From Flavobacterium sp. GSB-24 (GTDB lineage Bacteria > Bacteroidota > Bacteroidia > Flavobacteriales > Flavobacteriaceae), in assembly GCF_027924665.1 (NCBI RefSeq), contig NZ_AP027043.1, positions 4,030,001 to 4,094,000 on the forward strand: a DNA stretch of 64,000 nt, read 5' to 3'. Positions 53,941 through 61,647 of this stretch are shown here, piece by piece; position 1 is the first letter of the stretch; each line of letters starts with the position of its first letter. Below the pieces are notes generated by a model, which worked only from the letters and a program-made list of their open reading frames with translations, did not search any database and had not been told where the DNA came from. Position numbers and translations under genes: made by a program.

Positions 53941-56900
53941 TTAATTCTTTTTAAAAACAAAAAGTACTTTTTCTTTTATTTCAGCTTGTGGAATTGTTAC
54001 TTGTTTTCCTCCGCTGATATTTGCTTTTTTGTTGAAAGTTCCTGTTGCTGCGTTTATTGTGTATACTTCAAAAGTTCCTTTTTCGTTTGATAAATCGATT
54101 GAAATATCTTGATCGGTTTTGAGATAAAAAAGATAGCTTTTTCCTTTGTTTTCTAATTTCCATAGATTGTCTGAAAAAGTGTTTCCATCTACTAATTTCA
54201 TTTCGCTTAAAGCGGTATAAAACTCAGGAAGTTCGATTTTTGGAATGTTTGCTAATGAAGCGCCCGCCATTAAAGCCGGCCATCCAAATCTTGGTGAGCC
54301 GTCGGTTGAATATAAAATTACCTTTTCAGGATATTTTTCTCGGTATTCACGCACGGCACGATACACCTGATTATCAGTTTCTTTTCCGGTTTTTAATTTT
54401 CTGGCGTGTTGTCTTGGTGCTAAATTTTTACCGCCTTCTGGTGCATAAGCTGATCCGTCTTCTTTGTAATACCAATAACGAATGTCAATGACATCTACTG
54501 TTTTGGCTCTTTTGGCATCGTTTAAAATAGCATCCTGAACATCTTTTGTAGCACTTAAACCAATGATTGCTTTTTTACCAGTTTCGTCTTTCCATTTTTG
54601 AACTTCGTCCAGCCAGAATTCCATAAAGTGCAGCGGACCTGTGTATTCGGCGCTTGTTAACTGAATTACGTTGCTGTTTTCTGCAAAATTATCCAACGAT
54701 TTTCTGATGAAGCCTTGGTGTAATTTTCTTCTTGCGGAATTCGTAACATCGTAAAACTGCTCTGCCATGAAAATACGCTTGTCTCCTGCGTAAGGCGGTG
54801 GCTCTGGAAAACCAGTGCTGTTTATATTGTTTGCCGATCGCCACGGTGAACTTGACCAGTGTGCTCCTGCTTCGATAATATTATGCTGAAAATATTGCTG
54901 ATTGACTAACAATTGTCCATTCGCTTCTGCCGCATTCGCAAAAAGCGATAAACGCTCCCAGTACCAATCATTGAATTTTGTTAAATCGTATTTGCTTAAT
55001 TGATCCCAAGCCAAATCCTGACCGCTTCTGGCAAATGGCTGTTCGTAAAACGGCGGCCAAACATCGGCATCAAAACGGCGAACTCTTTCGTGATCGTCCA
55101 TTCTTCTTTCGTACCACAAGCCGTAATTGTGCTCTAAAGCAACCATATTATTGGTATTCAAATAATCTGATACGTCATTAATATTATCTGTAAATCCGGT
55201 TCCGGTTCGTCCGGGAACGAATCTTGTAACATCCGGAACTGATTTAGAAATATCACTATCTCTTAGACTTCCACGCCACCACGGCACGCTTAATCTATTT
55301 CCGGCAATTACCTTATTGTCATAAGTAAGCCATCCATTTTTTGTGGTTACTTTTTTATCTGAAATTGTATTTTGTGTCGAATTTATTTTTAAATCATTCG
55401 CATTTTTGAGTCCTGAATTGTTTGTATTGATTGGATTTGCTTTTGAAACTTCTGCAATCCATTCTACTAAACTTTGTTTTGGAGCGACTGAACTTTTAGT
55501 TAATTCCTGAGCCACTTCAACAGCAGGGCTTGATGATGGTTCTGAACCTAAATCATAAATAAACGGTTTCACAGGAAGTGCTCCTAAACGAGTTTCTAAT
55601 TGTGCATAAAATAAACTTCTCGGGCTAATATGCCCGTTTACATCTTTCCAATGCCCATCTCCAGCCATAATGCCACCCCAAGTTCCAAAAGCCCAGTTGT
55701 TTGCTGTTGGCGGATTGTAACATTCTATTTTTGATGCCGATGTTTCCCAAATCACACTATTGGCAGCAGTCCATCCTGCCCCTCTTCCATTTTGCTCTCT
55801 ATTATTGTAACTTAAAGCGTGACCGTCTATATAAGAAACCTCAAATAAAACTCCTGTGGCCCAGCTTCCGATGGCGCCACTGTTATTGAATGGTAAAAAT
55901 GATTCGCATTGAATAAATACATTAGGTCCTGTTGTCCCAAAGCCGCCTACTGCAAAATCGTGGTAACCATACTCTGAATAACAGCGTTGAAATAAGGTCT
56001 GCTGTCCTTCTGTATAAAAAGTATGACGTCTAAAACCTGCAATTTCAGAAACGGGTTCGGTAGCGATACAGTCTTCAACTGTAATTTGCTGTGCCGATTT
56101 TAATACCGAAACGGCTCCTCCTGCAAAATGTTTAAAACTAACTTGTTTTACCCAGGCATTTCTTGTGTTTTCAATGCTGATTCCGAACCATCTGTGTTCT
56201 TCGTCTTTTGGTTTTGAAGTATCATAAGCTGATTTCAACAAAATATTTTCGATTCCGATTTGCTCGATTCTTCCCGGCCAAGAATACGTGTTTACTTTTG
56301 CAGTTCCGTAAACATCGTCTAAAGCCATTGTTAGTGGTGTATTTAGAGTTACTTCATTCCCATTGATTTTGGTTACAACTCTGTTCCAGGTAATATCCCA
56401 GTCATTTTTTTTCCAACCAACCCAGCCAGTTTCTGCACCAAAATCATCCATTTTTAACTCTTTAATCCAATTATCGGTTAAAGGTTTTGTGATGATAATT
56501 TCATCTGATGGTTTTAATTTTGAAGCATTTTTTAATTGAATTGTTTTGGTTCCAAGCGGCGTATAATTGGTATTGAATTCAAAGGTTTCACCGAGTTTTT
56601 TATCGTCAATTCCTAAAACTCTAATTACAGCTTCTCTTTTCAATCCGGTTCCTAAAAGAATGGTTCCGTTTTCATTATTGCCGCTTCCGCGTAAAATAAC
56701 GCCTGATTTCTTGATGAATAATGTTCCGTTAATTTTAAAAGTTCCTTTGTCTAAAAGAACTGCTCCGCGAAAACCTGATTTGTTTGGTTTTAAATTACTT
56801 ACGTAATCAATCGCCGCCTGAATTCTTTGAGTTGCATCTTCTTCTTGTTTTGGAACAAAAATTTTATTCTCAACATTCGGAATTGCTTTTTCTGATGCCA

Positions 56901-57099
56901 TATATCCTGCATAAGAAAAATCAGGAATTTGGTTTCCTTTATTATCTTTTGTGAAAGAAAGTTTTCCTTCTTTGGTTTTGATAATATCAGGGAAATTGGT
57001 TTGTGCTGTGATTTTTGCATTAAAAAACAAAGCTGTACACATTAGAAATAATGTATTCTTAGAAGAAGGAATTATATTTTTTAATTGGATAAAATTCAA
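53941..57099 (-). CDS. Beta-helix plus TIM-barrel-like fusion protein (DUF6298-type C-terminus)
   Basis: 1052 residues with a hydrophobic leader (residues 12-32). Residues 85-500 form a pectate-lyase-like right-handed beta-helix: DATQRIQAAIDYVSNLKPNK, GAVLLDKGTFKINGTLFIKK, SGVILRGSGNNENGTIL, TEGQQTLFQRCYSEYGYHDF. Residues about 585-1000 look like a (beta/alpha)8 glycosidase-type domain: NNMVALEHNYGLWYERR, VIQLTSAEYTGPLHFMEFW (Glu818), KAIIGLSATKDVQDAILNDA and ILYSTDGSPRFGWPALMAGA. A beta domain ends it. From memory the C-terminal part resembles proteins labelled DUF6298. No activity is known to me. A bifunctional lyase or hydrolase for rhamnogalacturonan is plausible. The two halves join through a low-complexity Asn/Lys-rich linker at about 555-585. 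Confidence 0.75.
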   Translation of the reverse strand: MNFIQLKNIIPSSKNTLFLMCTALFFNAKITAQTNFPDIIKTKEGKLSFTKDNKGNQIPDFSYAGYMASEKAIPNVENKIFVPKQEEDATQRIQAAIDYVSNLKPNKSGFRGAVLLDKGTFKINGTLFIKKSGVILRGSGNNENGTILLGTGLKREAVIRVLGIDDKKLGETFEFNTNYTPLGTKTIQLKNASKLKPSDEIIITKPLTDNWIKELKMDDFGAETGWVGWKKNDWDITWNRVVTKINGNEVTLNTPLTMALDDVYGTAKVNTYSWPGRIEQIGIENILLKSAYDTSKPKDEEHRWFGISIENTRNAWVKQVSFKHFAGGAVSVLKSAQQITVEDCIATEPVSEIAGFRRHTFYTEGQQTLFQRCYSEYGYHDFAVGGFGTTGPNVFIQCESFLPFNNSGAIGSWATGVLFEVSYIDGHALSYNNREQNGRGAGWTAANSVIWETSASKIECYNPPTANNWAFGTWGGIMAGDGHWKDVNGHISPRSLFYAQLETRLGALPVKPFIYDLGSEPSSSPAVEVAQELTKSSVAPKQSLVEWIAEVSKANPINTNNSGLKNANDLKINSTQNTISDKKVTTKNGWLTYDNKVIAGNRLSVPWWRGSLRDSDISKSVPDVTRFVPGRTGTGFTDNINDVSDYLNTNNMVALEHNYGLWYERRMDDHERVRRFDADVWPPFYEQPFARSGQDLAWDQLSKYDLTKFNDWYWERLSLFANAAEANGQLLVNQQYFQHNIIEAGAHWSSSPWRSANNINSTGFPEPPPYAGDKRIFMAEQFYDVTNSARRKLHQGFIRKSLDNFAENSNVIQLTSAEYTGPLHFMEFWLDEVQKWKDETGKKAIIGLSATKDVQDAILNDAKRAKTVDVIDIRYWYYKEDGSAYAPEGGKNLAPRQHARKLKTGKETDNQVYRAVREYREKYPEKVILYSTDGSPRFGWPALMAGASLANIPKIELPEFYTALSEMKLVDGNTFSDNLWKLENKGKSYLFYLKTDQDISIDLSNEKGTFEVYTINAATGTFNKKANISGGKQVTIPQAEIKEKVLFVFKKN

Positions 57100-57135
57100 C
57101 TCAATATTATTTTAAAATTTACATTTTCCACAATC

Positions 57136-57236
57136 TTGTCATTTCGACGGAGGAGAAATCTTCACGAGTAACTCCGTAATGATAATCAATCTTTGTCGAG
57201 CTTCTTGCGAAGATTTCTCCTCCGTCGAAATGACAA
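57136..57236 (+). repeat. ~100-bp palindromic repeat, family A (copy 5)
   Basis: Arms begin ttgtcatttcgacggaggag at 57136 and end with the complement at 57236; the interior is caatctttgtcgagcttct. Both arms carry GGAGG/CCTCC where the other copies have GAAGG/CCTTC, so pairing is conserved by paired changes. Confidence 0.85.
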
Positions 57237-57259
57237 ACTCTGTGTGTATTCTTTATGTT

Positions 57260-57282
57260 AATTAAACCTATCAGGTTTAATT
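57260..57282 (-). terminator. Hairpin 32 bp after the first PL1 stop
   Basis: A 10-bp stem aattaaacct/aggtttaatt around a 3-nt loop. It lies between the PL1 gene and the family-A repeat. No long T-run is present; it may be an attenuator or decay barrier. Confidence 0.5.
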
Positions 57283-57313
57283 TGAGAATAATCTAGTGAC
57301 TAAATTTAAGACT

Positions 57314-59020
57314 TTATTGCAACAATCCCTTTAATTTAGCCAATGTATCCGTGTTATTTTCAGATTTTGTCCAGTCAATTTTACTGTTTGGATCAATTCC
57401 GTTAAAATATTTCTCGATGTTGGTATATCCGTCTCCGTTTGAATCTTTAACTGCATCTGAAGCATCATTCGGGTTTAACCCAAATTTTTTCTCCCATGCA
57501 TCTGGAATTCCGTCATTATCAAAATCTTTGTATGCTTTTCCTTTGTATGCTGGATAACCTCCCACTTGGTCAGGATGTGTTATAATTCCTTTTTTATAAG
57601 AATCTGCAGGTAATCTTCTTTTAATAAATTCTTTTCCAATTGCGTTTTCTAAACCATCTTTTACTTCGATTTTTCCGGTGCGGACTTGTTTGATGATTCT
57701 TTCGTCAACTGCATCTCTTTTTGGAATTGTCGCTCCTACATTCGTCAAAACAAAATCATATGCTTCCTCAGCCGACATGATATTAAACTTTGGCATTGAG
57801 AAAGGTTTTGGCTGTTTGATAGCTGCTAAAAACTCTTTTGTTTGAGCTTCTGGAAGATCTTCTAATTGTACACCGCCATTCCAGTTATCTGCTGTAACTT
57901 CTGGAGAACCCACAATAAAATTACCTGAAACATATGCTCTTCCGTATTGTTTTGGTTCAATATAACCAGATTCAGGTTTTACGATTCTATGCGCAATTGG
58001 CTGATCTGCTGGTGTTATTGGACCTGGTTTGAAGTAGTTATTGATGATATTCAGCATCGAACGATAATCACCTCCGTCAAGGGTACGATTCCACCAATTG
58101 AAGACTATGTTATTTACGAAATTGAAGTCGCCATACATTCCGATAGAAGCATTTCTTGAAATGTTGTCTGCCCATAAATTGCGCATAAACGTACTGTTTA
58201 ATCCGCCGATTGTACTTCCAAAAGCATGATTATAAGTATCTAAACCTTCCGAAGAAATGGTGTTTTGAATGGTGATGTTACAAGCTGGTAATTTCTCCAA
58301 TTTTGATTTTGCATTTGCTGCGAATTGATGTCTGTATAGAGAAATATTTTCGTCTAATCCCCAGCTTACTGAGCAGTGATCTACGATAATATTTCCCATC
58401 GGATTTCCGCCCAATGCATCGTCTCTTCTAGTTACTTCGGTTGCACCGCGTCTAAAACGCATGTGTCTGATAATAACGTCATGAGTATCAATTTCTAAAG
58501 TCTCTCCAGCAATGCAAATTCCGTCTCCCGGAGCAGTCTGCCCAGCAATGGTCACATAAGGCGCACGCATGCTGATTCTTTTTTTCAATTGAATAATTCC
58601 CGAAACGTTAAAAACAATAGTTCTTGCTCCAACTGCTTCACAGGCTTCACGAAAAGTTCCTTTTCCGCTGTCTTCTAAACTGGTAACTACAAATATTTTT
58701 CCGCCACGTCCGCCTTGTGTGTATGCTCCTCCGCCTTCGGCTCCCGGAAAAGCAGGAATATCTGCTTGTACAAAATCTTTAGGATATGAAGCCCAAGGTA
58801 AATAGGGTTTTCCTTGCTTTGCTTCTTCTCTGATTATATGAAGATTAGCATTCCAAATTTCGCTCAGTCTTTTTTCTTCGTCAGCTAAAACTGCATCTGC
58901 TTTTTCCTGAACTGGTTTTGGAATTATCGGATATTGCGCATAAGCAGATGATACAAGAGAACAAAATGACAACGCCATAAATGTTCTTTTTAAAGTACGG
59001 TTTGGGAAAATAGTATGCAT
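57314..59020 (-). CDS. PL1 pectate lyase (promoter-distal of two paralogs)
   Basis: 568 residues with a signal peptide (about residues 12-29). The PL1 beta-helix is marked by FPGAEGGGAYTQGGRGGKIF, VTSLEDSGKGTFREACEAVG, GIIQLKKRISMRAPYVTIAG, IIRHMRFRRGATEVTRRDDA and NIIVDHCSVSWGLDENISLY. These regions hold the calcium ligands and catalytic Arg of pectate lyases. The C-terminus has a calcium-binding thrombospondin/dockerin-like repeat (DFDNDGIPDAWEKKFGLNPN, then DSNGDGYTNIEKYFNG). It cleaves polygalacturonate by beta-elimination, giving unsaturated ends. It follows the DUF3826 gene by 50 bp. The paralog at 59832-61544 is clearly similar across the full length. Confidence 0.93.
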   Translation of the reverse strand: MHTIFPNRTLKRTFMALSFCSLVSSAYAQYPIIPKPVQEKADAVLADEEKRLSEIWNANLHIIREEAKQGKPYLPWASYPKDFVQADIPAFPGAEGGGAYTQGGRGGKIFVVTSLEDSGKGTFREACEAVGARTIVFNVSGIIQLKKRISMRAPYVTIAGQTAPGDGICIAGETLEIDTHDVIIRHMRFRRGATEVTRRDDALGGNPMGNIIVDHCSVSWGLDENISLYRHQFAANAKSKLEKLPACNITIQNTISSEGLDTYNHAFGSTIGGLNSTFMRNLWADNISRNASIGMYGDFNFVNNIVFNWWNRTLDGGDYRSMLNIINNYFKPGPITPADQPIAHRIVKPESGYIEPKQYGRAYVSGNFIVGSPEVTADNWNGGVQLEDLPEAQTKEFLAAIKQPKPFSMPKFNIMSAEEAYDFVLTNVGATIPKRDAVDERIIKQVRTGKIEVKDGLENAIGKEFIKRRLPADSYKKGIITHPDQVGGYPAYKGKAYKDFDNDGIPDAWEKKFGLNPNDASDAVKDSNGDGYTNIEKYFNGIDPNSKIDWTKSENNTDTLAKLKGLLQ

Positions 59021-59070
59021 TGAATTGTGTGTGGTTGTAGTTAATAGTTTTTGGCGTAAAGTTTAAGAGA

Positions 59071-59760
59071 TTATTCTTTTGCAGTAGAATCTTTTGTTTT
59101 ACTCTTCTCTCTTTCTTCGATACGTTTGTGCCAGTCAGCACTTTCTTTGTTTAAATCGTAACCTTGTTTTGATAAATAGTTGTTGATTCTTCCTTTATAT
59201 TTACCAAACCAACCGTGTTTTTCTTTAGATGATCCACCGTCCATTGCATGTTCTCTGGCTTCAACTAAAGCTTTGTAGATATAGTCTTTTTGTTCTGCCG
59301 TTAAATTTGGAAGCATATCGTTATAACCTGCAACTGTTATAGGAAGAACGCCATATGTCATTCCGTCTTTAACTTCAGTTATTTTGTCTTCTGATAATTC
59401 TTTACCTAATTTTTTAAGGTAAGATTTATGCAATTTTGCAATTGATTCATCTGCTTTTACTTTCAGTTTATCAATCTTTTCGTTTTGTTTTTCTTTGGCT
59501 AAGCTTGTATCTTCTTTTACTTTTTTGATTTCAGCATCTCTTCCATCCTGAATTTCAGTTAAATCTCTGAATTGTTGTGCAATAATATTTGAAACCGATT
59601 TTTCTTTCGCTTCGTTTTTTAAATCTAATTTGGTAACGATTTTTGTAGCTCTTTCGTTAGTAACCTTTACATATTCAGGATCTAAATGCTGCTGTGCATT
59701 TAAAGTTGAAAAGGCAAAAACAAGCGATAATAAACCAGCATTTATTTTATTTAGTGCCAT
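59071..59760 (-). CDS. DUF3826 protein
   Basis: 229 residues with a signal peptide (MALNKINAGLLSLVFAFSTLNAQQ). The mature part is almost all helical and highly charged, with a long coiled-coil-like stretch (about 70-130; DGRDAEIKKVKEDTSLAKEK) and the DUF3826-like block DGMTYGVLPITVAGYNDMLP plus LTAEQKDYIYKALVEAREHA. No catalytic motif is visible. It lies between two PL1 pectate lyase genes with 50- and 71-bp gaps. DUF3826 proteins often neighbour PL1 lyases in this phylum, which suggests a chaperone, anchor or substrate-handling partner. The role is unknown. Confidence 0.85.
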   Translation of the reverse strand: MALNKINAGLLSLVFAFSTLNAQQHLDPEYVKVTNERATKIVTKLDLKNEAKEKSVSNIIAQQFRDLTEIQDGRDAEIKKVKEDTSLAKEKQNEKIDKLKVKADESIAKLHKSYLKKLGKELSEDKITEVKDGMTYGVLPITVAGYNDMLPNLTAEQKDYIYKALVEAREHAMDGGSSKEKHGWFGKYKGRINNYLSKQGYDLNKESADWHKRIEEREKSKTKDSTAKE

Positions 59761-59782
59761 GATTTTATTTTTTAGTTATTTA

Positions 59783-59818
59783 AAAACATTCTTGCTCATT
59801 ACTAAACAAGAATGTTTT
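59783..59818 (-). terminator. Hairpin with T-run between second PL1 and DUF3826
   Basis: A 12-bp stem aaaacattcttg/caagaatgtttt (59783-59794 and 59807-59818) with a 12-nt loop; on the minus strand it is followed by TTTTT. A candidate partial terminator that would lower expression of downstream PUL genes relative to susCD and PL1. Confidence 0.65.
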
Positions 59819-59831
59819 CAAAAATTATTCC

Positions 59832-61544
59832 TTATTTTAAATCTAATAAAGGTCTAACTAATGTTTCTTTGTTATTAGCCAGATCTTTCCAGTTTACTTT
59901 TATAGCTGGATTCACTCCGTTGATGTAGTCTTCAATATTAGAATATCCATCTCCGTTTAAATCACCTTTTGCATCAGATGGATCATTCGGATTTAAACCG
60001 TATTTTTTCTCCCATGCATCTGGCATTCCGTCTTTATCAGTATCTACATAAGGTTTTCCTTTGTATTCTGGATATCCGCCAACTTGAGAAATGTCTGTAA
60101 TAATTCCTTTTTTATAAGAATCCATTGGTAAACGTCTGTGTTCGAATTGATAGAATTCTTTTTTCTCTAATCCTTTTGCATATTCTGGAACTCCAGTTTT
60201 TACAGTTCTTACGATTCTTTCGTCTACTTTATCTCTAATTGGCAAAGTAGCTCCAACATTTTTAAGAACGAATTCATAAGATTCTTCTGCAGTCATGAAT
60301 TTATTGAACCAAGGCATTGGAAAAGGTTTGTCAACTTTCATTTTAGAGAAGTATTCTTTTGATTCCTCATACGTCATCAATTCGCCTTTTTTGTTCTCCA
60401 ACTGAATTCCGCCGTCCCAGTTGTCTTTGGTAACTTTTTCGTTTCCGTTAACAACATTTCCATTAACATAAGCTCTACCAAAAACCATATAAGGTAACTT
60501 ACTTCTTCCTGATTCTGGTTTTAAGATTCTGTAGCTGATTGGCTGTGTTAAATCGGTAACCGGACCTGGTTTGTAGAAGTTGTTGATGATGTTGTAATTT
60601 GCTGTATAATCTCCACCATCTGTAGATCTGTTGTACCAGTTGAAAACTACGTTATTTACAAAATTGAAAATTCCGTTCCAACCTATAGAAGGGTTTCTTC
60701 CTGCGTTGTTAGCCCACATATTTCTCATGAAAGAACAGTTTTCTCCACCTAAAGTACTTCCGAAAGCATGATTGTAAGTATCTAATGCTTCTCCGAATAA
60801 ACTGTTTTGGATCGTAATATTTACAGTTCCAACTTTAATGTCTGGGTAACCTGGCCCTGGATTGTACATGTGTCTGTAGATTGACATATTTTCGTCTAAT
60901 CCCCAAGTTGCAGAAACGTGGTCGATCATGATATTACCAACTGGATTTCCTCCAATAGCATCATCACGACGGCCTACAAAAGTTTCTCCACGACGGAAAC
61001 GTACGTGTCTTATAATTACGTCATGTGTATCAATCCAAGTTGATTCTCCAGCAATACAAACACCATCGCCAGGAGCCGTTTGTCCTGCAATTGTAATGTA
61101 AGGCGCACGAATAATCAACGGACTTTTTAATCTTATAATTCCAGCAACATTAAATACCACTATTCTCGCTCCTCCTTGCTCGCAGGCTTCACGCAAAGTT
61201 CCTGGTCCGCGGTCTTCAAGACTAGTTACCGTGTAAACTTTTCCACCACGACCTCCAAATGTGTACATTCCGCCACCCTCAGCACCTGGGAAAGCAGGAA
61301 TTTCTGCCTGAGGTAAATCTGTTGGTCTTGCTGCCCACGGAATATACGGTTTACCATGTTTTGCTTCTTCTTCAATAACAACTAAAGCTTTCTGCCAAGC
61401 TTCATCAGAAAGTCTTTGAGCTTCTTCTTTAATTGCTTTTTCCTGTGCCTGAACTTCTGGACTTATCTTTGGATATTGAGCAAAACATTTTGCACTTCCT
61501 AAAAAAAGCAGAGATGATGCGATAAATAATGCGGAATTTTTCAT
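59832..61544 (-). CDS. PL1 pectate lyase (promoter-proximal of two paralogs)
   Basis: 570 residues with a signal peptide (MKNSALFIASSLLFLGSAKCFAQ). The Cys does not look like a lipobox. PL1 motifs are FPGAEGGGMYTFGGRGGKVY, VTSLEDRGPGTLREACEQGG, LIIRAPYITIAGQTAPGDG, IIRHVRFRRGETFVGRRDDA and NIMIDHVSATWGLDENMSIY. The C-terminal calcium-binding repeats are DTDKDGMPDAWEKKYGLNPN and GDLNGDGYSNIEDYINGVNP. It cleaves pectate or another polygalacturonan by beta-elimination. As the first enzyme after SusD it is likely the most highly expressed. Co-location with a close paralog suggests tandem duplication, with DUF3826 between the copies. Confidence 0.93.
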   Translation of the reverse strand: MKNSALFIASSLLFLGSAKCFAQYPKISPEVQAQEKAIKEEAQRLSDEAWQKALVVIEEEAKHGKPYIPWAARPTDLPQAEIPAFPGAEGGGMYTFGGRGGKVYTVTSLEDRGPGTLREACEQGGARIVVFNVAGIIRLKSPLIIRAPYITIAGQTAPGDGVCIAGESTWIDTHDVIIRHVRFRRGETFVGRRDDAIGGNPVGNIMIDHVSATWGLDENMSIYRHMYNPGPGYPDIKVGTVNITIQNSLFGEALDTYNHAFGSTLGGENCSFMRNMWANNAGRNPSIGWNGIFNFVNNVVFNWYNRSTDGGDYTANYNIINNFYKPGPVTDLTQPISYRILKPESGRSKLPYMVFGRAYVNGNVVNGNEKVTKDNWDGGIQLENKKGELMTYEESKEYFSKMKVDKPFPMPWFNKFMTAEESYEFVLKNVGATLPIRDKVDERIVRTVKTGVPEYAKGLEKKEFYQFEHRRLPMDSYKKGIITDISQVGGYPEYKGKPYVDTDKDGMPDAWEKKYGLNPNDPSDAKGDLNGDGYSNIEDYINGVNPAIKVNWKDLANNKETLVRPLLDLK

Positions 61545-61580
61545 GTTAATTTCTAGTTGTGGTAATTCTTTTTAAACAAA

Positions 61581-61610
61581 TCACCTGTATCTTTTGACGA
61601 ATACAGGTGA
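61581..61610 (-). terminator. Hairpin after the susD-like gene
   Basis: A 10-bp perfect stem tcacctgtat/atacaggtga with a 10-nt loop, 38 bp past the SusD stop and followed on the minus strand by a weak T-rich stretch. It is a likely attenuator or mRNA-stabilising structure separating susCD from the enzyme genes. Confidence 0.65.
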
Positions 61611-61647
61611 AAAGTTTTATATGATAATTCTTTTTTGATATTATAAT

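Noticed and set aside
58881..59141. 86-codon frame overlapping PL1 and DUF3826
   Set aside because: It overlaps two well-supported genes in another frame and has no recognisable signal or domain.
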